A DNA stretch of 64,000 nt from Marinibium conchae (GTDB lineage: Bacteria; Pseudomonadota; Gammaproteobacteria; Enterobacterales; Alteromonadaceae), in NCBI RefSeq assembly GCF_015595035.1, contig NZ_JADNRN010000003.1:124001-188000 (forward strand). The letters are read 5' to 3'. The notes under the pieces were generated by a model that saw only the letters and a list, made by a program, of their open reading frames with translations, did no database searches and was not told the origin of the DNA. Shown here piece after piece: positions 29,280-38,219 of the stretch. A program made the position numbers and the translations under genes. How positions within the stretch are numbered: the first letter of the stretch is position 1; the number at the start of each line of letters is the position of its first letter.

Positions 29280-32200
29280 TTACAAATTTGGATGACTGAT
29301 CAACCTGAAATCATCAAAATATGCCTTTGCATCATCTGCTGCCGCTCCAGCCGAAGTGACGGTAAACTCGTCAATACGGATATCGTCACCCAAATTAGAT
29401 TGATATTGTGCGAATATGGTCACCGTGGTGTTGTTACCCGAATTAAACGAAACGCTATCGGGGCGAAAGCTATCTTCAGCTTCATCAGCCTCCGATAAAT
29501 CTGCATACACGGAGTTTTTCGACGCTAAAACCGTAGATGAGGCAAATATGCCACCTTCTATTGCCGTTCCGGAGTGTGCTCCAAACAGCACTGTGGCATC
29601 TTGTTCATCACTCTCTTTTAACAATATATACATACCAATGGTGTAATCAGTATTCGGCTCTACTGTGATTGTTTGGGCGATGTATGGGTTGTAGGGATCA
29701 CCACTATCGGTATCGTTATAAGTAAATTTGATAGATCCATCGGTGCTTGATGACGAATTACTAGAATCCTGAACCTGACCAATCCCGCTTCCTTCATTTA
29801 CCACCCAGCCTGTTTGAGCATCATCGAAATTTGGATTTACCAAAGCAACATTTGATACCACGTTTTCGGAAAGTGCCGCCGTGATCGTGACTTCGCTCGC
29901 GTCACCGGATGCAAAACTTAGCATTTCAAAGCCATAAGCCGAGGATGATCTATCGATTGTAAATGTTTGATCGCCAAGGCTCGCACTTAAAGCACCGTCG
30001 CCGGCAATAAAGGCTGACAGAGTATAAAAACGCTCAGGTGATAACGCTATTGTTTGACTAAGCGAAGCATTTCCGCCCGTCACCACAGCACTCGCCCCTC
30101 GTGAAAACACTTCGTCACTAGCAGTCGTGACTGCCGCATTCACCGCAGTCCAAGCACTTAAATCGCCGCTATCAAAACTAGCATTATTGATGGTAAGCAC
30201 TTTAATACTTGGCTCACTGGGAGTGACCTCATACGACAACGGGCCAACGAGCTCAGGACTAAGAACACCACGCAAAGCGGTTGCACTGAGTTCTTCTTCA
30301 AGGCTTTCATCCGCACCCGCAACACTCGCTGACGAGCGAGTTTGTCCGTCCATATCGAGTAATGGAAGGCTGAAAGCGCCCAAACCGGCAGTCATATCTG
30401 CGCTTAAGTCAGGGCTATTGTTTGATGGTCTGGCAAGATTATCATCACCTTTTTCAAGCGCAGGATCAGTAAATGTGAAACCAGATAAGCTGCTTAACGA
30501 TGCGTTATCACTTAAACTTTCGCCATGCACTATATTGCCCGCAAAAACTGAGTCGTTTGGTAAGGTATCGGCGTTTCTGATCACGCTCCCAATAGCATCA
30601 TCAACAATGTTATTCACAAAATATACGCTGTTAGGCCGAGTGCTTCTGCTGCCAGCATAAAGGTTCACACTATTGACACTATCGATAACCGTATTATTTG
30701 CCACTAATACATTCTCAACATCTTGATAACCGTTGCTAGTTGAACCGTCGGAGTTGCTAACTAATAGACCGCCATTGAAATTAGTACTTAAGTAGCGCGC
30801 CCCTTCAATGTAGTTGTTTACGACTTGATGATCAGCATCAACTATGCGGATACCGCCTGAAAAAGGGTTGCCATCACCAATTATGAAGTTATTGGCAATA
30901 GTTGCGCCTTCACCATGCCGATTGACGATTGAACCGCGACTGTTTCGTATGGTGTTGTGCCTTACGGTAACTTCACCCGCCTTAATCGAAATAACCTCGG
31001 CTTCACCATCAATCCCTTCGAAATAGTTGTGTTCAATTACAGCAAACGAATCGCTAGTATGAGTATTGCTGGATCCTACACGTATGCCTTCGTACTCGTT
31101 ATCGCTACCCTCGGCGTAACCAAGGCCGTTTTTGGGAGGCCGGTCGCCAAAATAATTGTGATCGATTTGGGTTCTATCTTCTGTTCCAACAGTGCTACCT
31201 CTCTCAATAACGAATAAAGCACCGCGAGAAGATTTACCTGATACCCAGTTATGGTCGAAGCGATTATTACTACCATAGATTTGAAACCACTTGGAACTAT
31301 CGTCACCTTCAGAGTCCATATTGATAAAGGTATTCTCTGTGATCCGACAGTTGTTACATGCGGTGTTGCCATTTGCTCTTGTTTGTAAAAGGCTACTACC
31401 AATATTTCCATCTCTAAACACAAAGCCTTGCAAGATGGCATAATCGCCAGTCATACCGATAAAAACCTCACCATCTATTATGACTTGGCCTGGAGTTTCA
31501 GCAGCAATCTTGATCGGAGCATCACTTGTGCCTGCGCCACCAAAGCTTAAATCCAAGCCAGTATATGAACCATTTGCTAAACACAGTGTTTCACCTGGTG
31601 TCATAGAGAAACTTACGGCATCTTCTAGCTGACTAGTTGAGTTAACAACGGTATCGCAGCTTACTTCTGGCACGCTGTCGTTACTGCCGATACTACCTTT
31701 GATTAATACCGACGATGAAACGCTCTGAACACCAGAAATCAGAATACTGATACTTGCTTCACTGCCATCACTTGAGAATATTTGTATGGTGTCGGTTAAG
31801 GTCTGTTCGGGGCTAGACAAGGCTACTACGTTGGCGTTATTTCTATCAAGTGTGTAAGTCCACACACCACTTTCAGTGATGCTAAAACTTCCGTAACTCG
31901 AATCTATGTTAGTTTGTGGGTCAATGAATGACTGACCATTATCAGGATCGGTTACGACAATATTGCCTGTTACCGCCGCGTCCTGCTGGTTAGAAATGCT
32001 CGCGCTATCTACGTTGGTCCCCGAGGAAAATGTCGCCGGTTCGTTTATGCCTTCAATTGTAATAGTGATGTTAGTACTGGTGCCATCGGCAGATCTTATG
32101 GGAATTGATTCACTGCTATCTTGACCTTCGCCTAGTGCTATCACAGCAGGTTCGTCGATATTCAGGATATAAGAATAGGCACCAGCGCTGTTAATTGAAA

Positions 32201-32468
32201 AAATACCAAAATTTGTACTCACATCATTTTGTGCATTAATCGTTGCTTCACCAGCGTCGGGATCACTTATGCTTATGCTGCCATTATGCTCTGCTTGGTT
32301 GGCGCTAATAGATAAGCTCAAATCGCCGCTAAAAGTAGCCGCCACATTGGTATCGGGCGGCTCAATATCTGGTATATCGCTGCCACTTGAATCTGAGCCG
32401 CCACAAGCACTTAGCGTAATAGCAAGGCTAGCAGCTAGTAATGTAGGTTGAAAATACCTGGTCGTCAT
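29280..32468 (-). CDS. PL6-family alginate lyase lipoprotein with VCBS-like and C-terminal binding domains
   Basis: 1062 residues with lipobox LSACG; GGAAGGA precedes the ATG. Two VCBS-like repeats (about residues 35-245) lead into a right-handed beta-helix of the PL6/chondroitinase B family (about 270-720). The catalytic pair is visible: Lys496 in EVISIKAG (base) and Arg517 in VNRHGEG (acid), 21 apart, as in the characterised PL6 enzyme AlyGC. Two CBM4/CBM16-like beta-sandwiches follow (about 770-1060). It should cleave alginate by beta-elimination at the outer surface. An intrinsic terminator lies just 22 bases upstream, so transcription probably arrives by read-through from the TonB receptor gene. 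Confidence 0.9.
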   Translation of the reverse strand: MTTRYFQPTLLAASLAITLSACGGSDSSGSDIPDIEPPDTNVAATFSGDLSLSISANQAEHNGSISISDPDAGEATINAQNDVSTNFGIFSINSAGAYSYILNIDEPAVIALGEGQDSSESIPIRSADGTSTNITITIEGINEPATFSSGTNVDSASISNQQDAAVTGNIVVTDPDNGQSFIDPQTNIDSSYGSFSITESGVWTYTLDRNNANVVALSSPEQTLTDTIQIFSSDGSEASISILISGVQSVSSSVLIKGSIGSNDSVPEVSCDTVVNSTSQLEDAVSFSMTPGETLCLANGSYTGLDLSFGGAGTSDAPIKIAAETPGQVIIDGEVFIGMTGDYAILQGFVFRDGNIGSSLLQTRANGNTACNNCRITENTFINMDSEGDDSSKWFQIYGSNNRFDHNWVSGKSSRGALFVIERGSTVGTEDRTQIDHNYFGDRPPKNGLGYAEGSDNEYEGIRVGSSNTHTSDSFAVIEHNYFEGIDGEAEVISIKAGEVTVRHNTIRNSRGSIVNRHGEGATIANNFIIGDGNPFSGGIRIVDADHQVVNNYIEGARYLSTNFNGGLLVSNSDGSTSNGYQDVENVLVANNTVIDSVNSVNLYAGSRSTRPNSVYFVNNIVDDAIGSVIRNADTLPNDSVFAGNIVHGESLSDNASLSSLSGFTFTDPALEKGDDNLARPSNNSPDLSADMTAGLGAFSLPLLDMDGQTRSSASVAGADESLEEELSATALRGVLSPELVGPLSYEVTPSEPSIKVLTINNASFDSGDLSAWTAVNAAVTTASDEVFSRGASAVVTGGNASLSQTIALSPERFYTLSAFIAGDGALSASLGDQTFTIDRSSSAYGFEMLSFASGDASEVTITAALSENVVSNVALVNPNFDDAQTGWVVNEGSGIGQVQDSSNSSSSTDGSIKFTYNDTDSGDPYNPYIAQTITVEPNTDYTIGMYILLKESDEQDATVLFGAHSGTAIEGGIFASSTVLASKNSVYADLSEADEAEDSFRPDSVSFNSGNNTTVTIFAQYQSNLGDDIRIDEFTVTSAGAAADDAKAYFDDFRLISHPNL

Positions 32469-32490
32469 GTGTGAATCCTTCCATTAGGTG

Positions 32491-32524
32491 AAAAAAAACC
32501 CGCTGACTTTCGCTCGCGGGTTTT
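32491..32524 (-). terminator. Intrinsic terminator between the TonB receptor and the PL6 lyase genes
   Basis: On the - strand AAAACCCGC pairs with GCGGGTTTT across a 12-base loop and ends in a T run. It follows the receptor stop codon by about 40 bases and sits only 22 bases before the PL6 start codon, leaving no room for a separate promoter. Confidence 0.88.
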
Positions 32525-32564
32525 GTACTTTCTCTTTCCAGTATTAATGCAACATCAAGCTGAA

Positions 32565-35500
32565 TTAATACTTGAAGCTAAGACCTGCGAACAAACGAGG
32601 ACCATAGTCACTTAACTGACCAAGGTTGCCTTGAACAAAGAAGTCATCGCTACGTGGTTCGCTGAACAAGTTTATTGCTTCAACTTTTACGCGGAAGTTT
32701 TTGTTAATCTTATAAGACGCACGCGCTTCCCATACACCAACATCATCTACGAAACGAAGACGAGAGCCGTCAGTTGTATAAGGCTGGAAGTAATCACTAC
32801 GGTGCTTATAAATAACGGCCATGTCGAAATCGCCAATTTGGTAATAAACCTGACCACTGAACACGTGCTCAGATAAACCAGGAACATTACCTGCTGGAAT
32901 AATGCCTTCAGTCAGTTGAGTTGTAATGCCATCTAAGCCGGTTACAAAAGTATCACCGTATAGGCTATCTTGGATTTCGAAGTCTGAATCAGCGTAGTTG
33001 TAGCCGAGCTTAACCCCAATACCGCTTTCCCAACGATAAGCAAGAGATGCTTCAAGACCATATAGATCCGCTGTATCTTCGTTAGTTACCTGTAAAGAGA
33101 TTGGTAATACATAATCAACGCCATCAACGTTAAAGGTTTCTTCTACGATGTTGGTTTGAAAACCACCTGTGAACTGCTTGTAGTAAAGACCTACCGCAAC
33201 AATCGAATCTTCATTAGGATACCATTCAACAGCAACGTCATAGTTCCAAGACATCAGTGGCAGTGAACTTGGGTTACCTGAACCACTTGCACCAGTTAAC
33301 AGCTCTTCAACTGTTGAAACAGCGTCATCGCCATCAGACTCGATGCCACGGCTGAAACCTAAATCTGCAGGGTCAACACGAGACATACCGCGGAAAATAC
33401 CGGCTCTAAGAAGTATATCTTCAGAATAATCAACTACTAGGTTAAAGCTAGGTAATACCTCTGTATAACTGCTACCAGACTCAATCTGAACAAGGTTAGT
33501 TAAGTCTTCTGCAAGCTCTAAACCACCTACTGCATCAGTTGTTACTGTGTACCCTGGTCTAAAACCAACTGCTGTGACCTCTGTATCAACCACACGCAAA
33601 CCGAAGTTACCACGAATGAATTTACCAAATACTTCCGTATCGTATTCTGCCATTACATAAACAGCATTGGTTTGTTCAGTCACATCAATAGTACCCGATG
33701 ACGCGTAAATACCCTCTGGGAAAGCAAACTCATCACCATTTGCAGCTGCAATTGCTTGTGAGAAACACACGTTGTCATACGTTGCCCACGAGCTGCCCGT
33801 GCCGCTTTCAACTACATTTCCGTCGCCATCAATATGAGTGATCAAGTTACCGTCAGAAACGTTACTTAGGAAGCCACTTTCAGGGAAAGCAATCTCACAA
33901 GCATTTAAGATATCAAGGGCCTCGCCGCCAGCAAGCTCAATCTGGTTTCTTGAACCATTGAACGAGTTTGGCATGTCACCACCAAGCTGTAAGAAGGTCA
34001 TCTCTGAGCTTCGAACGCCACCTTTAATCGATGTGAAAACGTCATGCCCCAAGATGTAATCAAAATCTAACTTAGCGGATACTACTTCATGATCACGAAT
34101 GTTTTCGCGGTCAAGTCTAGTACGCAAGCTATCAGTAAAGTTAGAGATGTCCGTTACATCAAAATCTGTCACGGTGAAGTGAGGAATATTCTCGCCTAAC
34201 TCCCAAGAGAAGAATGGTCTTGATAAAGTTCTTCCGCGGTTAGAAATTTGAAGTTCTTCACGCTGGGTATTTGAATAAGAAATATCTGCGTTGATTGTGA
34301 GACTGTCATTAAAGTAGTGCTTAATATTCAAGCCACCACCACGATAGTTTTCTTCACGAGAGAACTGCTCGCCCGCAGATTCAATTCGTTCTTCACCAGC
34401 CCACTGCAAAATAGCGCCAACCTCATTGGTAACTAGGCTTTGACCTGTAACACCTGGAGTCGCTCTTTTCTGTAAAAAGATAAGGTCGTGGCGTGCTTCA
34501 GCTTGAGTACGGTCGGAGATCTGTGCATCTAGGTTAATGTCCCATGCTTCAGAAGGACGATATTGTACGCCGAAAAATATTGCTTCACGCTCGTCAGAAG
34601 TTTCATTCTGACGGAAGCTTCTGCTCGAACCAGTCCATGCATATGGCGTGTCCGCATCCACTGCTCTTCCAGTATTCGGGTCGATAGCAGTGTTATAACC
34701 TTGGTTATTAGCGCCAACTACTTGATCTTCACAATCGCCAGCACCGCTTCTGAAGAAACCAGTGTTAGTATTTGTTGGGTCATTTAAACATGCCCATAAG
34801 GAAGAACCTGACGGGCTTGAGCTTCTGTACTCTGCTTCTGGTTGGCTAATGTCTTGACGCTGGAAACCAACACTGAAGCCAAGTGCTTGGCCATTTTCAA
34901 ACTCAAATTGGTCAACGTAACTGATCGTGCCGCGATAGCCTATATCGCTCTGCAACGAGTTCTCGATATTGCCTGCATCAGGGTTATAATTTAGTTTTAC
35001 TTCACTTTGAAAGCGTTGTTTACCGAAGTCGAGAGGTTTCAATGTTTCAAGTGTAATAACACCCGCAACACCACCTTCAATCATTGAGGCATCTTGAGTT
35101 TTATAAATTGCCACTTTCTTCATCAATTCAGACGGGAACTGAGAGAAGTTGACAGAACGGTCGCCACTACCATTGGTTGCTTCGCGGCCATTGATGTGAG
35201 TAGCACTTAGGAATGGACCCAAACCACGGATCGTAATTTCTGTTGCACCACCGTTTTCGCGGTGAGAAGCGGCACCGGTAATTGACTCTAGTGCTTCACC
35301 TATTGAAAGCGCCGGTAGGTCACCAATGTCTTCCGCAGATAAACCGTCAACAACCGTAGTCGCTTCACGCTTTATGGCTATTTGGTCTTGTATCGTTTTG
35401 CGAGTTCCAACCACATCGATCACTTCAACAACGTTCTCTGCGTCATTTTGTTTTTCAGTTTGTGCTTCTTGTGCAGAAGCAGAGAATGCAAATGAACTAG

Positions 35501-35606
35501 CAACTGATGCTAAAACTGCAACTTTTACCCATTTGGCAACAGGGGAAAGCGTGAATTGCTCTTCCTGACTAATTGAGCCTGTTTGTTTCCCTGATATTAA
35601 CGACAT
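32565..35606 (-). CDS. TonB-dependent receptor (predicted alginate oligosaccharide uptake)
   Basis: A 1013-residue outer-membrane receptor. A long N-terminal leader ends in a signal segment (ASSFAFSASAQ), then a TonB-box/plug region (VVEVIDVVGTRK, about residues 60-200, with ITIRGLGP and IEGGVAGVI typical of plugs). A 22-strand barrel follows, ending in the aromatic terminus GLSFKY used for BAM insertion. It belongs to the proteobacterial TonB-dependent receptor type often found beside polysaccharide lyases. Its position between PL7 and PL6 lyase genes supports import of alginate oligomers. GGAG precedes the ATG, and it has its own promoter. Confidence 0.92.
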   Translation of the reverse strand: MSLISGKQTGSISQEEQFTLSPVAKWVKVAVLASVASSFAFSASAQEAQTEKQNDAENVVEVIDVVGTRKTIQDQIAIKREATTVVDGLSAEDIGDLPALSIGEALESITGAASHRENGGATEITIRGLGPFLSATHINGREATNGSGDRSVNFSQFPSELMKKVAIYKTQDASMIEGGVAGVITLETLKPLDFGKQRFQSEVKLNYNPDAGNIENSLQSDIGYRGTISYVDQFEFENGQALGFSVGFQRQDISQPEAEYRSSSPSGSSLWACLNDPTNTNTGFFRSGAGDCEDQVVGANNQGYNTAIDPNTGRAVDADTPYAWTGSSRSFRQNETSDEREAIFFGVQYRPSEAWDINLDAQISDRTQAEARHDLIFLQKRATPGVTGQSLVTNEVGAILQWAGEERIESAGEQFSREENYRGGGLNIKHYFNDSLTINADISYSNTQREELQISNRGRTLSRPFFSWELGENIPHFTVTDFDVTDISNFTDSLRTRLDRENIRDHEVVSAKLDFDYILGHDVFTSIKGGVRSSEMTFLQLGGDMPNSFNGSRNQIELAGGEALDILNACEIAFPESGFLSNVSDGNLITHIDGDGNVVESGTGSSWATYDNVCFSQAIAAANGDEFAFPEGIYASSGTIDVTEQTNAVYVMAEYDTEVFGKFIRGNFGLRVVDTEVTAVGFRPGYTVTTDAVGGLELAEDLTNLVQIESGSSYTEVLPSFNLVVDYSEDILLRAGIFRGMSRVDPADLGFSRGIESDGDDAVSTVEELLTGASGSGNPSSLPLMSWNYDVAVEWYPNEDSIVAVGLYYKQFTGGFQTNIVEETFNVDGVDYVLPISLQVTNEDTADLYGLEASLAYRWESGIGVKLGYNYADSDFEIQDSLYGDTFVTGLDGITTQLTEGIIPAGNVPGLSEHVFSGQVYYQIGDFDMAVIYKHRSDYFQPYTTDGSRLRFVDDVGVWEARASYKINKNFRVKVEAINLFSEPRSDDFFVQGNLGQLSDYGPRLFAGLSFKY

Positions 35607-35684
35607 ATCGAGTTCTCCGTGTTTTTTGCGAGCATGTGATTGCGAATCGCTTTGTTATGTTTATGTTACGCTTTTGTTATGAGC

Positions 35685-35752
35685 AATATACGCAAATAAT
35701 ACCAACACATCAACCAATTGTTAATAATTTTATTACCAATAAGGTTTACCAA
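35685..35752 (-). promoter_or_regulatory. Promoter and TACCAA half-sites of the TonB receptor gene
   Basis: On the - strand, TTGATG (35708-35713) and TATATT (35685-35690) are separated by 17 bases, a good sigma-70 promoter. Upstream half-sites TACCAA (+ strand) lie at 35734-35739 and 35747-35752, 13 bases apart. TTGGT also abuts the -35 element. The layout matches the promoters at 43.0 and 44.1 kb. Confidence 0.65.
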
Positions 35753-35777
35753 TAAATTATTAACGCTATTTTTACTT

Positions 35778-36794
35778 TTAGAATTTGTAACCGGGGTGGG
35801 TATTTTCGATGTGATAGAAAGTTGCTTGCACGTAGTCGCCCTCAGCACCACCGTTATTTTGATTATATACGCCAGCCTTGAAATAGTGATATTGGTTCCC
35901 AGCGCTATAGCCACTGTCTTTCATATCGTAATGCTTAGTAATATTTGGTTTACCAAGACGAATTAGGGTGACAAACAACACTTCGTTTTCAACACTTATC
36001 TTATAAGAAAACTTTTCATCTAAAGCTATCCCGTCCTCTGGGTCGGGCAAAGTGTGAGAGCGAGTCCCTATCATATTTATCCAAACGTCATCGCCTCCGT
36101 TAACCTCATGGGCAAAATAAATGGAGCCACGAACATTTCCAGGTAGTTTTCTGTAATACAAACGGATAGGCTCATCGTCGGTGGCATGAATTTGACCGAT
36201 GATTACTCTACCAAGCATTTTTTCATCGCCTGTTGTTGATACTCGGTTAACAGCCAAGGTGCCTTCTAAACTGCCTTCCACGCCCCCGGCTTTGCGTTTG
36301 GCGGAACCATGCGCGCCGGCAAAAACCCAGTTATTTTTGGTAATACCACGGGTTTTAATGCGCGTATTTCCACGGCGCAACATTTCACGAAGTTCAGTTC
36401 TCGCATACTTAGTATTTTTTGAGGTTTTAGCACCCACATTCGGACAGGCAAAAACCAAGCCGCCATCGTCTGCAGTATAGAAGAAGGGTTTGAGTTCAAA
36501 GCCGTCGGAAAGCGGCTTCTCATAGATAGTGTCGGCCCTTTTGTCTTTGTTTATATCGGTTGGCAGAGTGAGTGACCAGTCGAGTAAATCAAAGTTCTCA
36601 CCCGGTTTTTTATTCGGGTCGAGTTTGCTTAAATCACCTAGCAAAACCCCATCTGCAAGGCTCGCGTGCGACTCAGGCAAAGTGATATCAATAGATACGT
36701 CAGGCTGTTGGCTTTGAGCTTGCACGTTAGTCGCGCTTAATGCCGCTAAAACCATAAAGCTCACTAACGCTACTTTTTTATTTATGTTTATCAC
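35778..36794 (-). CDS. PL7-family alginate lyase
   Basis: About 338 residues. I choose the GTG at 36794 because AGAGG precedes it and it gives a standard signal peptide (cleavage after VQA-Q). An in-frame ATG at 36830 lacks a Shine-Dalgarno site. The three PL7 signatures are present in order: RTELREML, GQIHA and YFKAGVYNQ, which line the substrate cleft and supply the catalytic Arg/Gln/His/Tyr set. QIH rather than QVH is usually linked to activity on G-containing blocks. It is predicted to be an endolytic lyase in the periplasm or outside. It is the last gene of the PL6-PL17-MFS-PL7 operon, 58 bases after the transporter. Confidence 0.92.
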   Translation of the reverse strand: MININKKVALVSFMVLAALSATNVQAQSQQPDVSIDITLPESHASLADGVLLGDLSKLDPNKKPGENFDLLDWSLTLPTDINKDKRADTIYEKPLSDGFELKPFFYTADDGGLVFACPNVGAKTSKNTKYARTELREMLRRGNTRIKTRGITKNNWVFAGAHGSAKRKAGGVEGSLEGTLAVNRVSTTGDEKMLGRVIIGQIHATDDEPIRLYYRKLPGNVRGSIYFAHEVNGGDDVWINMIGTRSHTLPDPEDGIALDEKFSYKISVENEVLFVTLIRLGKPNITKHYDMKDSGYSAGNQYHYFKAGVYNQNNGGAEGDYVQATFYHIENTHPGYKF

Positions 36795-36852
36795 GCCTCT
36801 ACCTCTTACTATTACACCCGACATATACAACTACCCAAATTAATAAAGAGTG

Positions 36853-38184
36853 CTACTGCTTGGCAGCACCCTGATCAACATAACCAGCCTTGGCAGGAAC
36901 TGGCTCAATTTTAGGGCACAGAAGCCAAATACTGATCATTGCCAGAATAGCCAAGCAAGCACCAATGATGAACACAACAGTGTAATTACCATCAGCGGTT
37001 AAGAAAGGCACGGCGTAGATAAGTGCGCCGGCGGTTAACTTAGCGGCCATACCAGCAAATCCTGATAATGTACCCACTGTTTTACCACCATATAGATCGC
37101 TTGGTAAAGTCTGAACATTACCAATTGCCGTTTGAAAGCCAAATAGTATGGTCGCCATAATGATTACCGCAGCTACCTCTCCGCCAGGATTTGATAGCGC
37201 AAGTAAGGAAGGCAACATGATCAAGCACCCCAGAGAAATCACAAGTTTTCGCGTTTTATTTACCGACCAACCTGCTTTCAATCTATTTTGCGCGAGTAAA
37301 CCTCCAAACCATGCGCCGAACATGGCACCGAGGTAAGGCACCCAACCATAGATCGCCAAGCCTTTCACGTCCATCTGATACACTTCTACTAAATAGGTAG
37401 GTATCCATACAATAAACAACCACCAAATAGGATCGATAGCAGCAGTTGCGATGATGACACCCCAGCTTTGTTTGTGAGATAGCAACTGCCCCGTTGATGG
37501 TGTGTACTCATTAGCTACGACACCAGACTCATCTTTCACTTCGTTTTTCTGGCCTGTGAGAATGTACTCTCGCTCTTCCTCGGTGATCCAAGGATGAGAA
37601 CCCGGTGGCGATTTAACAACAATTAACCATGGAATCAGCCATAACAGCCCAGTGAGGCCGACCAAAACGAAAATCACTTTCCAACTGAAGAATAAAGCTA
37701 AATATGCAATTAACGGCACGGCAATAATGCCACCAATAGCAGCACCAGAGTTAAATATCCCTTGAGCCAACGCTCGCTCTCTGGTTGGAAACCATTCTGC
37801 ATTGGCTTTGGCTGCACCTGGCCAGTTTCCAGCTTCAGACACACCTAAAATGGCTCTGAATAAGCTAAAGGTAAGAATGCCTTGAGCAAAAGCATGAAGC
37901 ACGGTAGCAATTGACCAGATACCGATAGACAACACAAAACCAACACGAGTACCAATCCAATCAAATATCTTGCCAAAAATAGCTTGGCCAAATGCATAAG
38001 AAAAAAGGAAAACAACACTAATGATGCCGTATACTTCTTTTAGCTCCACATCGCTATAATCTGGGTATATCTCTTTTCCCATAAAAGGCCAAAGTACACT
38101 CAGTGATTGACGGTCGATGTAGTTAATTACGGTTGCGAGGGCAACTAGGGTTATCACCCACCAACGTAAGTTTCTCATTTTCAT
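36853..38184 (-). CDS. MFS transporter, anion:cation symporter family (hexuronate/DEH transporter)
   Basis: A 443-residue inner-membrane permease with about 12 membrane segments. The start MKMRNLRWW followed by NYIDRQSLSV is typical of the ExuT/GudP-like anion:cation symporter branch of the major facilitator superfamily. SEAGNWPGAAKANAEWFP is a further family hallmark. It lies 35 bases after the PL17 gene, whose product releases unsaturated monouronates, so import of 4-deoxy-L-erythro-5-hexoseulose uronate (DEH) is the likely job. AGGA precedes the start. The family is clear; the substrate is inferred from context. Confidence 0.9.
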   Translation of the reverse strand: MKMRNLRWWVITLVALATVINYIDRQSLSVLWPFMGKEIYPDYSDVELKEVYGIISVVFLFSYAFGQAIFGKIFDWIGTRVGFVLSIGIWSIATVLHAFAQGILTFSLFRAILGVSEAGNWPGAAKANAEWFPTRERALAQGIFNSGAAIGGIIAVPLIAYLALFFSWKVIFVLVGLTGLLWLIPWLIVVKSPPGSHPWITEEEREYILTGQKNEVKDESGVVANEYTPSTGQLLSHKQSWGVIIATAAIDPIWWLFIVWIPTYLVEVYQMDVKGLAIYGWVPYLGAMFGAWFGGLLAQNRLKAGWSVNKTRKLVISLGCLIMLPSLLALSNPGGEVAAVIIMATILFGFQTAIGNVQTLPSDLYGGKTVGTLSGFAGMAAKLTAGALIYAVPFLTADGNYTVVFIIGACLAILAMISIWLLCPKIEPVPAKAGYVDQGAAKQ

Positions 38185-38219
38185 TGCTTTTCCTTTCTAC
38201 TTCATTCCTGGATTTTTGC

